Shown piece after piece: positions 1-8,752 of a stretch of 64,000 nucleotides of DNA. The stretch is taken from positions 393,243-457,242 of the forward strand of contig NZ_JALIGE010000074.1 in assembly GCF_024764835.1 (NCBI RefSeq), in the 5' to 3' direction. Source of the stretch: Scandinavium hiltneri (lineage in GTDB: Bacteria > Pseudomonadota > Gammaproteobacteria > Enterobacterales > Enterobacteriaceae). The position numbers and the translations under genes are program-made. Position 1 is the stretch's first letter; each line of letters starts with the position of its first letter. A model generated the notes under the pieces. The model was not told the DNA's origin and searched no databases. It worked only from the letters and a program-made list of their open reading frames with translations.

Positions 1-302
1 GCGAGGGAGAGCACTGCGAGGGAGATCATAAATTTGTCACGCACCGCGCGCGGATGTAAAAAATCAGACGTTTCTTCCGCCATCAAATTTCGCTGCCAGG
101 TATATCGCCAGAGAACGGCTGCCACCAGCGCCAGCACCGCCAACGACAGCCAGAACGGCGTACCCGCGCGATGCCAGCTGTGTTTGACAGCCAGCGCCAT
201 CAACGCGCCGTAGCCCAACAGGGTACGTAACCAGGCCAGCGAGGTGCGTTCCGGCTGCAAACCCGGATCGCTTTCGCGACGGGCTTTGCGTTTATCCGGC
301 AT
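1..302 (-). CDS. yidG: Inner membrane protein YidG (DUF202), 3' end cut by window edge
   Basis: The visible part reads MPDKRKARRESDPGLQPERT at the N-terminus, then SLAWLRTLLGYGALMALA and a second hydrophobic stretch near residues 53-66. This is the DUF202 pattern of a cytoplasmic 'ERT-LAW-RT' motif followed by membrane helices. About 100 codons are present and the C-terminus runs off the left edge. The ATG at 300-302 overlaps the last codons of yidH by 11 bases, so the two are translationally coupled. Its orthology to E. coli YidG is clear from the near-identical N-terminus. The molecular function of this membrane family is unknown. Confidence 0.9.
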   Translation of the reverse strand, partial: MPDKRKARRESDPGLQPERTSLAWLRTLLGYGALMALAVKHSWHRAGTPFWLSLAVLALVAAVLWRYTWQRNLMAEETSDFLHPRAVRDKFMISLAVLSL

Positions 303-639
303 AAAACACCAGCAGCATGACCGCCACCACTACGGCCAGTAGCGCGACGCTGATAATCAGCAGCCCGCGGGTGTAGGGCAAATCCTCTTTCAGGCGCATC
401 GCTTTTTCGTTATTCAGCCAGCGCAGATAGCCGTAAATCGCCAGCACACCCGCAAACAGGCACAGCAAAAGCGCCAACACTTCACGGATGAGCGGCGTCG
501 CGAAGTCGGGCGCCAGCTGATCAAGCCCGACGCCCGCCGCCAGAAAGCCGAGCGCGGTGCGGATCCAGGCCAAAAAGGTGCGCTCATTAGCCAACGAGAA
601 GCGGTAATCCGGCGCTTCACCGAGGCGGGATATTTTCAT
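292..639 (-). CDS. yidH: Inner membrane protein YidH (DUF202)
   Basis: This is a 115-residue protein starting MKISRLGEAPDYRFSLANER, with the DUF202 signature NERTFLAWIRTALGFLAAGVG and three hydrophobic segments (about 29-45, 52-70 and 92-113). I chose the ATG at 637-639, not the upstream in-frame ATG, because AAAGGAG lies just before it and E. coli YidH begins at the same residue. It overlaps yidG by 11 bases, and the pair look like paralogous small membrane proteins that may act together. Function is unknown. It follows sulfatase yidJ on the same strand after a 53-base gap holding a small hairpin. Confidence 0.93.
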   Translation of the reverse strand: MKISRLGEAPDYRFSLANERTFLAWIRTALGFLAAGVGLDQLAPDFATPLIREVLALLLCLFAGVLAIYGYLRWLNNEKAMRLKEDLPYTRGLLIISVALLAVVVAVMLLVFYAG

Positions 640-656
640 TTCTGCTCCTTTACGCC

Positions 657-684
657 TTCGCCCGCTCCCGTGAGAGAGGGCGAA
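657..684. repeat. Short inverted repeat between yidJ and yidH
   Basis: TTCGCCC (657-663) and GGGCGAA (678-684) form a 7-bp stem around a GC-rich loop in the 53-base gap between yidJ and yidH. It resembles a shortened version of the CCCTCTCCC/GGGAGAGGG element at 28.83-28.90 kb. It could be a dispersed extragenic palindrome or a weak attenuator; there is no U-run after it on either strand. Confidence 0.5.
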
Positions 685-692
685 ACCGGTCA

Positions 693-2186
693 TCAAAACT
701 TCTGCGTTTTCTCTTCCACCTTAACACCCTGAGTGGGCAGGCCGGTATCGTAGTCACGCACCACCGGCGAGTAACCATCTTCCGGCCGCGGGCGGAACGC
801 GCCCATCCAGCGCGGCTGCGCCTGTGTGCGCCACGGACGCAAACTCCACTGATAGGTGCGGAACGGATCGCGAATTTTATCCATGTAATCCAACAGGCTG
901 TCGTGCATCGAATCGCGAATACTGACGTAGTCGGCATCTTCAATCAGGTTGCGCAGTTCATTCGGGTCGCTGTGTCTGTCGTACAGTTCATCCGTAGTAA
1001 ACAGGTTGAGCACCAGTTTCCAGCGCTCCGTTACCCAGCAGCGCACCGGAATAAAACCGCCGAAGCTGTCGTGTTCGATTTCATAGCGGTTAAATTCCAC
1101 CATCACCCCACGATCGGCATTGGCGCGCAGTATATTTTCACCAGGCAAAATGTCGGGCTGATGAATGCCCGCCAGCGCCATCATCGTGGGCAGCAAATCA
1201 ATGTGGCTGACGGGTGTGTTCACCTGCGTCGGTTCCCCGTGCGGAGGCCGCATAATCAGGGGGATGCGGGTGATGTCATCGTACATCGCCGCACCTTTAC
1301 TGATGAGCTTGTGCGCGCCCATCATTTCGCCGTGATCCGAGGTATAAATCACCCAAGTGTTTTCACGCTGTTCGGCCGTGAGGGCGTTAATCACCCGGCC
1401 AATCTGATCGTCGACAAAATCATTGCAGGCAAAATACATTGGATGGTGATAGCGGGCATCTTCTCCGACGGGCGAAGGCATTGCGTCCGCCCACAGTCGA
1501 TGATGCAGCGGTTTGCCATCCAGACTGTCGTGCGCCTTTTCGCCCAAATCGTAGTAAAAGTCCTGATATTTCTCCAGATACTCCACCGGACAGGTGAACG
1601 GATGATGCGGCTCGTCGTAGGAGACCACCATCAGGAACGGCTCGTCGCTGCGTGTTGGCTGATGCAGAAAATCAATCGCCCGGTTGCTGATGCGATGCGC
1701 CCAGGTGAAGGTTTCATCTATCTGATGCGTCTGTAAATCTTCCACGCTATTCAGCCCATTGCGCCACAGGCTGATCTGCTCTTCGGTCAGTTCTGACAAA
1801 TAGTTCGCGCCGTCGAACCAGTACTCCGCGTCCCATTCCGGCGGGCACACGCCGGTGCCGAAATAGTCGTGCCCGTCGAGATGCCATTTGCCGATGAAGC
1901 AGGTGTGATAGCCCGCATCCTGGAAATAGCGCCCCATGGTGGAGATGTTTTTCCCCGGCGCGACGTTGTTGGTCCACGGCCCGGACTGATTGGCATAAAT
2001 TCCAGTGAATAGCCCGGCGCGCGCGGGTGTGCAGACCGGGGAGCAGGTATAAGCGGAATTAAAGCGGATGCCTTCCGCGGCCAGGCTGTCGATATGTTGC
2101 GTATTCAACGGCTTCCCGCTGTAACACCCGACCATGTTGGTGGCTTGGGTGTCGGTCATGATGAACAGGAAATTCGGGCGGCTCAT
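693..2186 (-). CDS. yidJ: Putative Cys-type sulfatase YidJ
   Basis: A 497-residue alkaline-phosphatase-superfamily sulfatase. The N-terminus has the metal-binding NFLFIMTDTQ motif, and C-S-P-V-C-T-P-A-R near residue 50 is the C-x-P-x-R sulfatase signature whose Cys is converted to formylglycine. GKWHLDGHD and SDHGEMMGAH supply further metal/active-site residues. Family knowledge says it hydrolyses sulfate esters, but the substrate is unknown. No signal peptide is evident, so it is probably cytoplasmic. The ATG overlaps the stop of the symporter gene yidK by 4 bases (ATGA), suggesting that yidK imports the sulfated substrate. The maturation enzyme is not in this window. Confidence 0.93.
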   Translation of the reverse strand: MSRPNFLFIMTDTQATNMVGCYSGKPLNTQHIDSLAAEGIRFNSAYTCSPVCTPARAGLFTGIYANQSGPWTNNVAPGKNISTMGRYFQDAGYHTCFIGKWHLDGHDYFGTGVCPPEWDAEYWFDGANYLSELTEEQISLWRNGLNSVEDLQTHQIDETFTWAHRISNRAIDFLHQPTRSDEPFLMVVSYDEPHHPFTCPVEYLEKYQDFYYDLGEKAHDSLDGKPLHHRLWADAMPSPVGEDARYHHPMYFACNDFVDDQIGRVINALTAEQRENTWVIYTSDHGEMMGAHKLISKGAAMYDDITRIPLIMRPPHGEPTQVNTPVSHIDLLPTMMALAGIHQPDILPGENILRANADRGVMVEFNRYEIEHDSFGGFIPVRCWVTERWKLVLNLFTTDELYDRHSDPNELRNLIEDADYVSIRDSMHDSLLDYMDKIRDPFRTYQWSLRPWRTQAQPRWMGAFRPRPEDGYSPVVRDYDTGLPTQGVKVEEKTQKF

Positions 2187-3898
2187 GGCTTCTCCTTAAT
2201 GTCTGAAGCGAAAACGGCAGGCTCAACGCGGCGCGCCTGCCAGCGAGAGAAAATGAGATACACCACCACCGCGGCGGTGATGCCGTAGCTCAGAATGGTC
2301 AGCCACTGCACGTGATAGCCACCGAACTGCGCCAGCCCGGAGTACACGCCGATCATCGCGAACAGAATGCCCACTGAGGCAATCTTCGCGTTTTTCCACG
2401 GCTGCATATCCACCGCAAAGGCATCGTGAAATTTGAACGGCGTGGCGCGGGGTTTAATGGCACCAATCACCAGCATAACCACCACGTTGATGCAGAAGGT
2501 GCAGGCCAGCACGTAGAGGAAATGGATATCGAACTTCACCAGGTAGTTGATGGTGATGTAGCTGCAAATACCGAGGAACATCGCCACTTTGGCGGCCAGG
2601 GCCGGGATGCGAGGAAAGAAAAAGCCCATGATGATGATGGTCACCAGAGGCACGTTGTAGATACCGTTGAGCTGTTTCATCCAGCTATAGAGCCCTTCCG
2701 GCGCGTTGGCTATCCACGGCGCAACCAGCAGCGACACCACGGCGATGAGCAAACCAAACCGCCGCCCCACGCGCACCAGCTGGTCCGGCTGAGCGTTTTC
2801 ATTGATGATGCGGCGATAAATCCCCATGCTGAACAGCGTGCTGGCGCTGTTAAGGAAACCGTTGAAGGTGCTGATCACCGCGCCAAATAACACCGCACCA
2901 AAAAAGCCGATCAGCGGCACGGGCAGCACTTTGCTGACCAGCGCCGGATAGGCCATGTCGGCGCTCGGTAAATCCTGGAACAGGTGAAACGCAATAAGCC
3001 CAGGCAGCACCAGAATCAGCGGATCGAGCATCTTCAGCACCGCGGTCAGTAGCGCCCCTTTTTGCCCTTCAGCGAGGCTTTTCGAGGCCAGCGTGCGCTG
3101 GACAATGCCCTGATTGGTGCACCAGTAGAAGGTGTTCACAAGGATTAGCCCGGTGAATGCCGCGCCAATCGGCAGCGGGTCATGACTGCCACCGATGGAG
3201 TTCAGCTTTTCGGCGTGTACGGTGGTGAGCCTTTCCAGCCCTTGAAAAAAGCTGCCGCCGCCCATCACGATCAAGCCAAAGACTGGCACCATCAGGCCGC
3301 CAATCACCAGGCCGATGCCGTTAATTGAATCGGCAATCGCCATCGCGCGCATTCCGCCAACGACCGCGTAAAGAATGCCCGCCACGCCTAACAAAATCAC
3401 CAGCAGCCAGATGGCCGCGCCCTGAGAAATGCCCAGCGAATCGCCGACGTGAAACAGGCTGTTGAGCGCCAGCGCACCGGAATAGAGGACGATCGGCAGG
3501 AAGCAAACGCCGGTGGCGATGAGAAAACAGAAATCGATGATGATGCGGGTAGTTTTGTCGTACCGCTCTTCGAGAAAATCCGGAATGGTGGCGATGCCGC
3601 GTTGCAGGTAGCGTGGCAGGAAAATCAGCGCGAGGAAGATGAGCGTCACCGCGGAGGTAACTTCCCAGCCCATCACCGACATGCCGCTGCGATAGGCCTG
3701 GCCGGAGAGCCCCACCAGCTGTTCGGTAGAGAGGTTGGTCAGCATTAACGAGGCGGCAATTATCGGCGCTTTTAACGAACGTCCTGCGAGGAAATATCCT
3801 TGTTCTGAACCGGTATCCTGTTTTCGGACTTTCCACCAGGTGATGACGGCTACCAGGAGGGTAAATGCAATAAAGCTCACAATTTGTTGAATGTTCAT
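2183..3898 (-). CDS. yidK: Putative sodium:solute symporter YidK (SSS family)
   Basis: A 571-residue polytopic inner-membrane protein with about 14 hydrophobic segments and the SSS/SGLT features GYFLAGRSLK, NLSTEQLVGLSGQAY near the N-terminus and FNGFLNSASTLFSMGIYRR in the second half. It is likely a Na+-driven importer of a sugar or sulfated sugar; the substrate is inferred only from coupling to sulfatase yidJ. Two ATGs are adjacent (3901 and 3898). I prefer the second, which gives AAGGG a 7-base spacing and matches the E. coli length. It is divergent from regulator gene yidL across about 84 bases. Confidence 0.93.
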   Translation of the reverse strand: MNIQQIVSFIAFTLLVAVITWWKVRKQDTGSEQGYFLAGRSLKAPIIAASLMLTNLSTEQLVGLSGQAYRSGMSVMGWEVTSAVTLIFLALIFLPRYLQRGIATIPDFLEERYDKTTRIIIDFCFLIATGVCFLPIVLYSGALALNSLFHVGDSLGISQGAAIWLLVILLGVAGILYAVVGGMRAMAIADSINGIGLVIGGLMVPVFGLIVMGGGSFFQGLERLTTVHAEKLNSIGGSHDPLPIGAAFTGLILVNTFYWCTNQGIVQRTLASKSLAEGQKGALLTAVLKMLDPLILVLPGLIAFHLFQDLPSADMAYPALVSKVLPVPLIGFFGAVLFGAVISTFNGFLNSASTLFSMGIYRRIINENAQPDQLVRVGRRFGLLIAVVSLLVAPWIANAPEGLYSWMKQLNGIYNVPLVTIIIMGFFFPRIPALAAKVAMFLGICSYITINYLVKFDIHFLYVLACTFCINVVVMLVIGAIKPRATPFKFHDAFAVDMQPWKNAKIASVGILFAMIGVYSGLAQFGGYHVQWLTILSYGITAAVVVYLIFSRWQARRVEPAVFASDIKEKP

Positions 3899-3982
3899 CA
3901 TGCAGCCCTTTAACGTTTTATTATGCCAGGGTTATGATCCCCTTTATGGGTTGGGCTGATAATTGGTCGCCGGCGAAATAAA

Positions 3983-4864
3983 ATGAATGGAAAAACTATT
4001 CTTTCAAATGTAAAAAACGAAACCACCTACAATATCCCGCTGGTTCTTGACGAAAATGTGATCTCCAGCGGGATTTCGCTTATCTCACTTTGGCATACGC
4101 TGGCGGATGAAAGTTATAAGGTAATATGGCCCAGGGATAAGAAAAAACCGCTGATCCCTAACTCGTGGGTCGCCATCTACACCCTTCAGGGCTGCGGAAA
4201 ACTGCTGTTACGCGACGGCAGTGAAATAACGCTCAACGGTAATTGTATTATCTTCCTGAACCCGATGGACATTCAGTCTTATCACTGCGAGGGTTTACTC
4301 TGGGAACAATACTGGATGGAATTTATCCCTACAAGCGTGATGGAAATTCCGCTATTACAAACCGGTATAATATATAACGGGGACGTGTTTAATCAGGAAT
4401 TAGCCGAAGTGGCGTTCATGATCACCCAAAAATCACCGCTTAAAAACAATCTGGCAGTCGCATTTCTCACCAAAATAATATACCAGTGGATTTGTCTTAT
4501 TTCAGAGAATGGAAAAAAAGATGCATTGCTTATTCAGATTGAGAAATTACTCTCGGTGCTGCATAGCGATCTGCAAAAAAACTGGAGCGTGAAGGAGATG
4601 GCGCAAAAGATGCAGTGCAGCGAGCAATATTTGCGGCGTTTGTTTTTACGCTATACCGGTAAAACGCCAAAAGAGTATTACCTCGATGCGCGGCTGGATC
4701 TGGCGCATTCATTGCTTAAACAACAGGGGCAGACGGTGGGAAAAGTGGCGGATATGCTTAATTTTTTCGATTCGTTTCACTTCAGCAAAGCGTTCAAACG
4801 CCGCTTCAACCTGACGCCTTCAACGGTTATGAAGGCGCAGGCTGAGCAGCATGGGGATCAGTGA
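3983..4864 (+). CDS. yidL: AraC-family transcriptional regulator YidL
   Basis: A 293-residue protein. The N-terminal half looks like an AraC cupin ligand-binding domain (GCGKLLLRDGSEITLNGN region). The C-terminal roughly 100 residues carry two helix-turn-helix motifs: WSVKEMAQKMQCSEQYLRRLF, and the canonical second one around VADMLNFFDSFHFSKAFKRR. Divergence from yidK-yidJ makes that sulfatase/symporter operon the probable target. The gene is notably AT-rich in its first half compared with its neighbours. Its last 7 bases overlap the 3' end of the convergent GH4 gene, so there is no terminator between them. The effector is unknown. Confidence 0.92.
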   Translation: MNGKTILSNVKNETTYNIPLVLDENVISSGISLISLWHTLADESYKVIWPRDKKKPLIPNSWVAIYTLQGCGKLLLRDGSEITLNGNCIIFLNPMDIQSYHCEGLLWEQYWMEFIPTSVMEIPLLQTGIIYNGDVFNQELAEVAFMITQKSPLKNNLAVAFLTKIIYQWICLISENGKKDALLIQIEKLLSVLHSDLQKNWSVKEMAQKMQCSEQYLRRLFLRYTGKTPKEYYLDARLDLAHSLLKQQGQTVGKVADMLNFFDSFHFSKAFKRRFNLTPSTVMKAQAEQHGDQ

Positions 4865-6180
4865 AGTTCTGGCCAGTACGCCTTATTGGCTTCAATCAGA
4901 TCGTCGAGAATCGCCTTCGCGACGGACGCGCCTGGCACCGTTTTAGACAACGTGATGGCCTGCCACAGTTTCCGGTACGAGCGCTGCTCCCAGGCATCGA
5001 CCACCAGTTTTTCCACCGCCACCTGCTGGCTCATTAGTCCTTTCTGGAAATTCGGGATGTCGCCGACCGTCAGCGGTTGCGGCCCGCTTTTGCCGACCAG
5101 GCACGGAATTTCCACCATCGCATCGGCGTCAAAGTTATGAATAGCGCCATTGTTCGGCACAATAAGCAACATCCTCTCCTGGGTGTTAAAGGCGATAGCT
5201 GCCGCTAAATCAACGATATACGACGCGTGTTCGTCGATTTCTAACTCACCCGCAGACGCGTTACCCGCTTCGATAATTGCCCGACAGGCACCAAACACAT
5301 GCTTCTCACGGTGATCCATCACTTCATTCGCGCGGGTCCGCGCCGGGTTTGAATGCTCAACGACGTAATCCGGGAACAGGTAATATTTCAGATAGGTATT
5401 CGGCATAGTATCCGGGTCCAGCGCCTGGACATCCTTCGCTTTGGCGAACGTATCATTCCAGCTCGCTTCGGTATGCGGATCGTTAGAAGGCGGCACATAG
5501 CCGTATTTCGCCACATGTTCGCGCAATTTCGGCATTAAATCATTGCCTTCCAGATCTTCTATCGACGTCCACCAGCCGAAGTGGTTCAGCCCGTAATAAC
5601 GCACGCGCATTTGTTTTCTGTCCTTCAGGCCCACGATTTGCGCCATGCGCCCTTCGATGCCAATCGGCATGTCACAAATATTGAGGATTTTGGCGTTCGG
5701 ACGCAGTCGACGCGTCGCTTCGGCCACAATCGCCGCCGGGTTCGAATAGTTAAGCATCCAGGCGTTCGGTGAATACTGTTCCATGTAATCGACCAGTTCC
5801 AGCACGCCACCGATGGAGCGCATGCCATAGGCAATCCCGCCCGGACCACAGGTTTCCTGGCCGAGCACGCCGTGGCGCAGTGGAATTTTCTCGTCCTGCT
5901 CACGCATCGGATATTTGCCAACGCGAATATGCGCCATCACAAAATCCACATCGGTAAAGGCCGTTTTCGGGTCCGTGGTATAGCTAAATTCAATCTCCGG
6001 TGCCTGCTCTTTGAGGATGGTTTTACAGGCTTCGGCAATCACCTCCTGACGAGCGCCATCGTTATCGTAGAACTTCAGCGCGCGCAGCGGGAAGCGGTCT
6101 TTATTTTGCAGCAACATCAATACGATACCTGGCGTAAAAGTACTGCCGCCACCGGCGATAACTACAGAGAATTTTTTCAT
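4858..6180 (-). CDS. aglB: 6-phospho-alpha-glucosidase, glycoside hydrolase family 4
   Basis: A 440-residue GH4 enzyme. The N-terminal VVIAGGGSTFTPGIV is the NAD-binding loop, NICDMPIG carries the metal-binding Cys, and YGLNHFGWW the conserved His. Family knowledge: GH4 enzymes use NAD and Mn2+ to cleave phosphorylated alpha-glucosides such as maltose-6'-phosphate by a redox mechanism. Full length matches Klebsiella AglB and Bacillus GlvA, unlike the disrupted glvG of E. coli K-12. The ATG overlaps the PTS permease stop by 4 bases, so import-phosphorylation and hydrolysis are co-expressed. An equally valid symbol is glvA. Confidence 0.92.
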   Translation of the reverse strand: MKKFSVVIAGGGSTFTPGIVLMLLQNKDRFPLRALKFYDNDGARQEVIAEACKTILKEQAPEIEFSYTTDPKTAFTDVDFVMAHIRVGKYPMREQDEKIPLRHGVLGQETCGPGGIAYGMRSIGGVLELVDYMEQYSPNAWMLNYSNPAAIVAEATRRLRPNAKILNICDMPIGIEGRMAQIVGLKDRKQMRVRYYGLNHFGWWTSIEDLEGNDLMPKLREHVAKYGYVPPSNDPHTEASWNDTFAKAKDVQALDPDTMPNTYLKYYLFPDYVVEHSNPARTRANEVMDHREKHVFGACRAIIEAGNASAGELEIDEHASYIVDLAAAIAFNTQERMLLIVPNNGAIHNFDADAMVEIPCLVGKSGPQPLTVGDIPNFQKGLMSQQVAVEKLVVDAWEQRSYRKLWQAITLSKTVPGASVAKAILDDLIEANKAYWPELH

Positions 6181-7793
6181 GATACAGCCTCCGTCATGGG
6201 GATTTGTTCGTTGGATAATGGGGTTCTCATTAGGGTTTCAAGCTGGTCGCGCACCTGCGGGACGTGCAGCCCGACAATCACCTGAATACCGTTGCCGCGA
6301 CGCACCACGCCGTGGGCGCCAAGAGCTTTGAAGACGTCATCGCTTTGGGTGTTGTTCATGTCGACTAACGCGATGCGCAATCTGGTCGCGCAGTTATTGA
6401 TGCTTTCAATATTTGCCGCTCCGCCGAGTGCCTGAAGAATGCCTGCTGCCTGGCCAAAGGCCGGAGCTGGTGTCGCGGTGGTTTTACCGCGTGCGGCCTT
6501 GTAATCGGCTTTGCTGTAGAGCTTAATTTCGCTCTCTTCGCGGCCCGGCGTTTTCAGGTTGAAATGGAGAATAAGGAAGCGGAAGACGACGAAATAAATG
6601 CCGGTGAAGCACACGCCGATGCCGATTTGCGTCAGCACCATTGAGGCATGGTTGTGGAACATAGGGATCCAGTTTTGCGGCAGGAACTGGTCCAGCAGAC
6701 CGCCGCCCATGTTGCCGACCACGCCGCACATGTACATCACGGTAGCCATGGTGGCCGCCAGCACAGCATGCACCGCAAACAACAGTGGGGAGATAAACAG
6801 GAAGGTGAATTCCAGTGGTTCGGTGATCCCGACCAGCATCGCCGTCAGGGTGGCAGGGATGAGTAATCCGGCCACTTTCACCCGGTTTTCAGGCGAGGCG
6901 GTGTAATACAGCGCCAGGGCGATACCCACCGATCCGAAGACTTTTGAGTTGCCGTGCAGGGCAAATCCGCCCTGCGGGAACAGCGTTTTCAGCGGCTCGG
7001 TGCTTTGGCTGAATTCCTGCAAATGCTGCGCCCAGTACATTTGAATGCCGCCTTCCACCGCCGCCGGACCAAAAATGAACGGACCGTAGACGAAATGATG
7101 TAGCCCGGTTGGGATCAGAATGCGTTCAAGGAAGGTGTAAATCCATACGCCCAACGCGCCCGCAGTTCGTAAAAAGGCCTGCAATGATTCAATGCCCATT
7201 TGCACTTTTGGCCAGCCGAGCAGGGTCAGCCAGGCGCACGGGATCATCACCAGGAAGGCCACAATCACCACGAATGATGTTCCCTGGAATATCCCGAGGA
7301 ACACTGGCAGCGGTTTGTCGAAGTAACGATTGTGCAGCGCAGTCACGATGCCGGAGATGGCTATCGCGCCGATGATGCTGGTATCCAGGGTTTTTATCCC
7401 GGCCATCATCGTCAGGCCGCTGCCAGGAAGGGGGTCGACAGAAAAATTGACGCCGAAAAAGTGGCCCCAGGTCATCCCCATGGCGTTAATCAGGTAGTTC
7501 CAGGTCAGGAAGCTCACCAGGACAGCCAGACACGCCCGGCCCTGAGCCTGTTTAGCCAGGCCAATCGGAAGTCCAACGGCGAAGATAAGCGGCATATTGC
7601 GGAACACGGTCCAGCCGCCTTCCTCAATGATATGAACGATTTGCGCAAATAAACTGTCAGGAGCGGTCAGCGCGGGGCCCACGAACAGCGGGTTGCTGAG
7701 CATGATGGCAATTCCCACCACGATCCCCGCGAAGGGAAACAGTAACACCGGGGTAAACATGGCACCGCCAAAGCGTTGTATTTGACTGAGCAT
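6177..7793 (-). CDS. glvC: PTS alpha-glucoside transporter, EIICB component
   Basis: A 538-residue permease. The first 400 or so residues are the membrane EIIC domain (glucose superfamily, GITEPLEFTFLF motif). The C-terminal EIIB domain has the phosphorylation Cys468 in NNCATRLR. No EIIA domain is present, so it presumably uses the shared EIIA-Glc. Start: the ATG at 7791-7793 gives MLSQIQRFGGAMFTP as in E. coli GlvC, preceded by GAGGATG. An in-frame ATG 129 bases upstream (7922) has a poorly spaced ribosome site and lacks family similarity. It is co-transcribed with the GH4 gene and divergent from regulator yidP. Also called aglA in Klebsiella. Confidence 0.93.
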   Translation of the reverse strand: MLSQIQRFGGAMFTPVLLFPFAGIVVGIAIMLSNPLFVGPALTAPDSLFAQIVHIIEEGGWTVFRNMPLIFAVGLPIGLAKQAQGRACLAVLVSFLTWNYLINAMGMTWGHFFGVNFSVDPLPGSGLTMMAGIKTLDTSIIGAIAISGIVTALHNRYFDKPLPVFLGIFQGTSFVVIVAFLVMIPCAWLTLLGWPKVQMGIESLQAFLRTAGALGVWIYTFLERILIPTGLHHFVYGPFIFGPAAVEGGIQMYWAQHLQEFSQSTEPLKTLFPQGGFALHGNSKVFGSVGIALALYYTASPENRVKVAGLLIPATLTAMLVGITEPLEFTFLFISPLLFAVHAVLAATMATVMYMCGVVGNMGGGLLDQFLPQNWIPMFHNHASMVLTQIGIGVCFTGIYFVVFRFLILHFNLKTPGREESEIKLYSKADYKAARGKTTATPAPAFGQAAGILQALGGAANIESINNCATRLRIALVDMNNTQSDDVFKALGAHGVVRRGNGIQVIVGLHVPQVRDQLETLMRTPLSNEQIPMTEAVS

Positions 7794-8017
7794 TTTTACA
7801 TCCTCATAGAACAACCAGTAGGGTAAGTGGCCTTTTTTGAAGGGCTTGTTGGCCTGCTTCGAGAATAGGTAGCGGCGTGCCGGACGACATGAAGTGCCGC
7901 TGCATTCCGTGATCGCATTCATGGTTTTATTTCACCTATTCAGGTCTACTTCTTGAGTTAAATATGGACATCTCTGAGTCAAATGCTCCCAGTGAATCGC
8001 GCTAAAGAGGACTATCA
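7794..8017. promoter_or_regulatory. Divergent glvC / yidP control region
   Basis: A 224-base gap between the PTS gene and its GntR-type regulator must hold both promoters and the YidP operator. The glvC leader side contains AGCGGC and GCCGCT arms near 7866-7896 that could pair, inside an open frame continuous with glvC. GntR/HutC operators are often inverted GT-N-TA-N-AC repeats; the segment GGTCTACTT near 7943-7951 is a possible half site, but no clean palindrome was found. Confidence 0.45.
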
Positions 8018-8752
8018 GTGATCTACAAATCCATTGCTGAACGGCTGCGCCTGCGGCTGAATTCTGCTGATTTCAGTGTTGGCAGCCCGCTTCCGGGCGA
8101 GAAAAAACTCGCGCTAGAATTTGGCGTGGCGCGAATGACGGTGAGAAAAGCGATTGATCTACTGATTAACTGGGGGCTGGTGGAGCGCCGTCATGGCAGC
8201 GGCACTTTCGTGACGCGTAAGGACGTTTATCATGAAACGACCAATCTGACCGGGCTGGTGGAAGTGTTGCGTCAACAGGGAAAAGAGGTCCGAAGCGAGG
8301 TGCTCATTTTTGAAGTGATGCCCGCTCCGCCCGCTATCGCCAGCCAGCTGCGCATTCAGATTAACGAGCGCATCTATTTTTCACGCCGCGTGCGCTACGT
8401 CGACGGTAAACCGCTGATGCTGGAAGACAGTTATATGCCGGTGAAACTGTTCCGTAATCTGTCGCTTATTCATCTGGAAGGATCGAAGTTTGATTACATC
8501 GAGAATGAGTGCGGGATAACCATCACCGGAAACTATGAAAGCCTGTCGCCGGTGCTGGCGGATAAGCAGCTGGCACAGCAGATGAACGTTGCGGAGCAAA
8601 CGCCGCTGCTGCGCATTACATCACTTTCTTACAGTGATAGCGGCGAGTATCTTAATTATTCCGTTATGTTCAGAAATACCAGCGAATACCAGGTGGATTA
8701 CCATCTGCGGCGCATCCACCTGGAAAGTCCGTTAACCCATGCCCCAGAATAG
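8018..8752 (+). CDS. yidP: GntR/HutC-family regulator YidP of the alpha-glucoside operon
   Basis: A 244-residue regulator. The N-terminal winged helix (about residues 1-68) has the GntR pattern SPLPGEKKLALEFGVARMTVRK-like, ending in RRHGSGTFV. The C-terminal UTRA domain binds a small ligand, in relatives often a sugar phosphate. The start is GTG at 8018-8020 with AGAGGA 7 bases upstream; the protein begins MIYKSIAERL as in E. coli. Divergence from glvC-aglB makes it the likely local repressor, relieved by the phosphorylated sugar (inference). Its 3' end overlaps convergent yidE by 21 bases. Confidence 0.93.
   Translation: MIYKSIAERLRLRLNSADFSVGSPLPGEKKLALEFGVARMTVRKAIDLLINWGLVERRHGSGTFVTRKDVYHETTNLTGLVEVLRQQGKEVRSEVLIFEVMPAPPAIASQLRIQINERIYFSRRVRYVDGKPLMLEDSYMPVKLFRNLSLIHLEGSKFDYIENECGITITGNYESLSPVLADKQLAQQMNVAEQTPLLRITSLSYSDSGEYLNYSVMFRNTSEYQVDYHLRRIHLESPLTHAPE

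Noticed and set aside
903..1736. 277-codon plus-strand frame opposite yidJ
   Set aside because: Antisense shadow of a GC-rich coding gene; no ribosome site and no recognisable domain.
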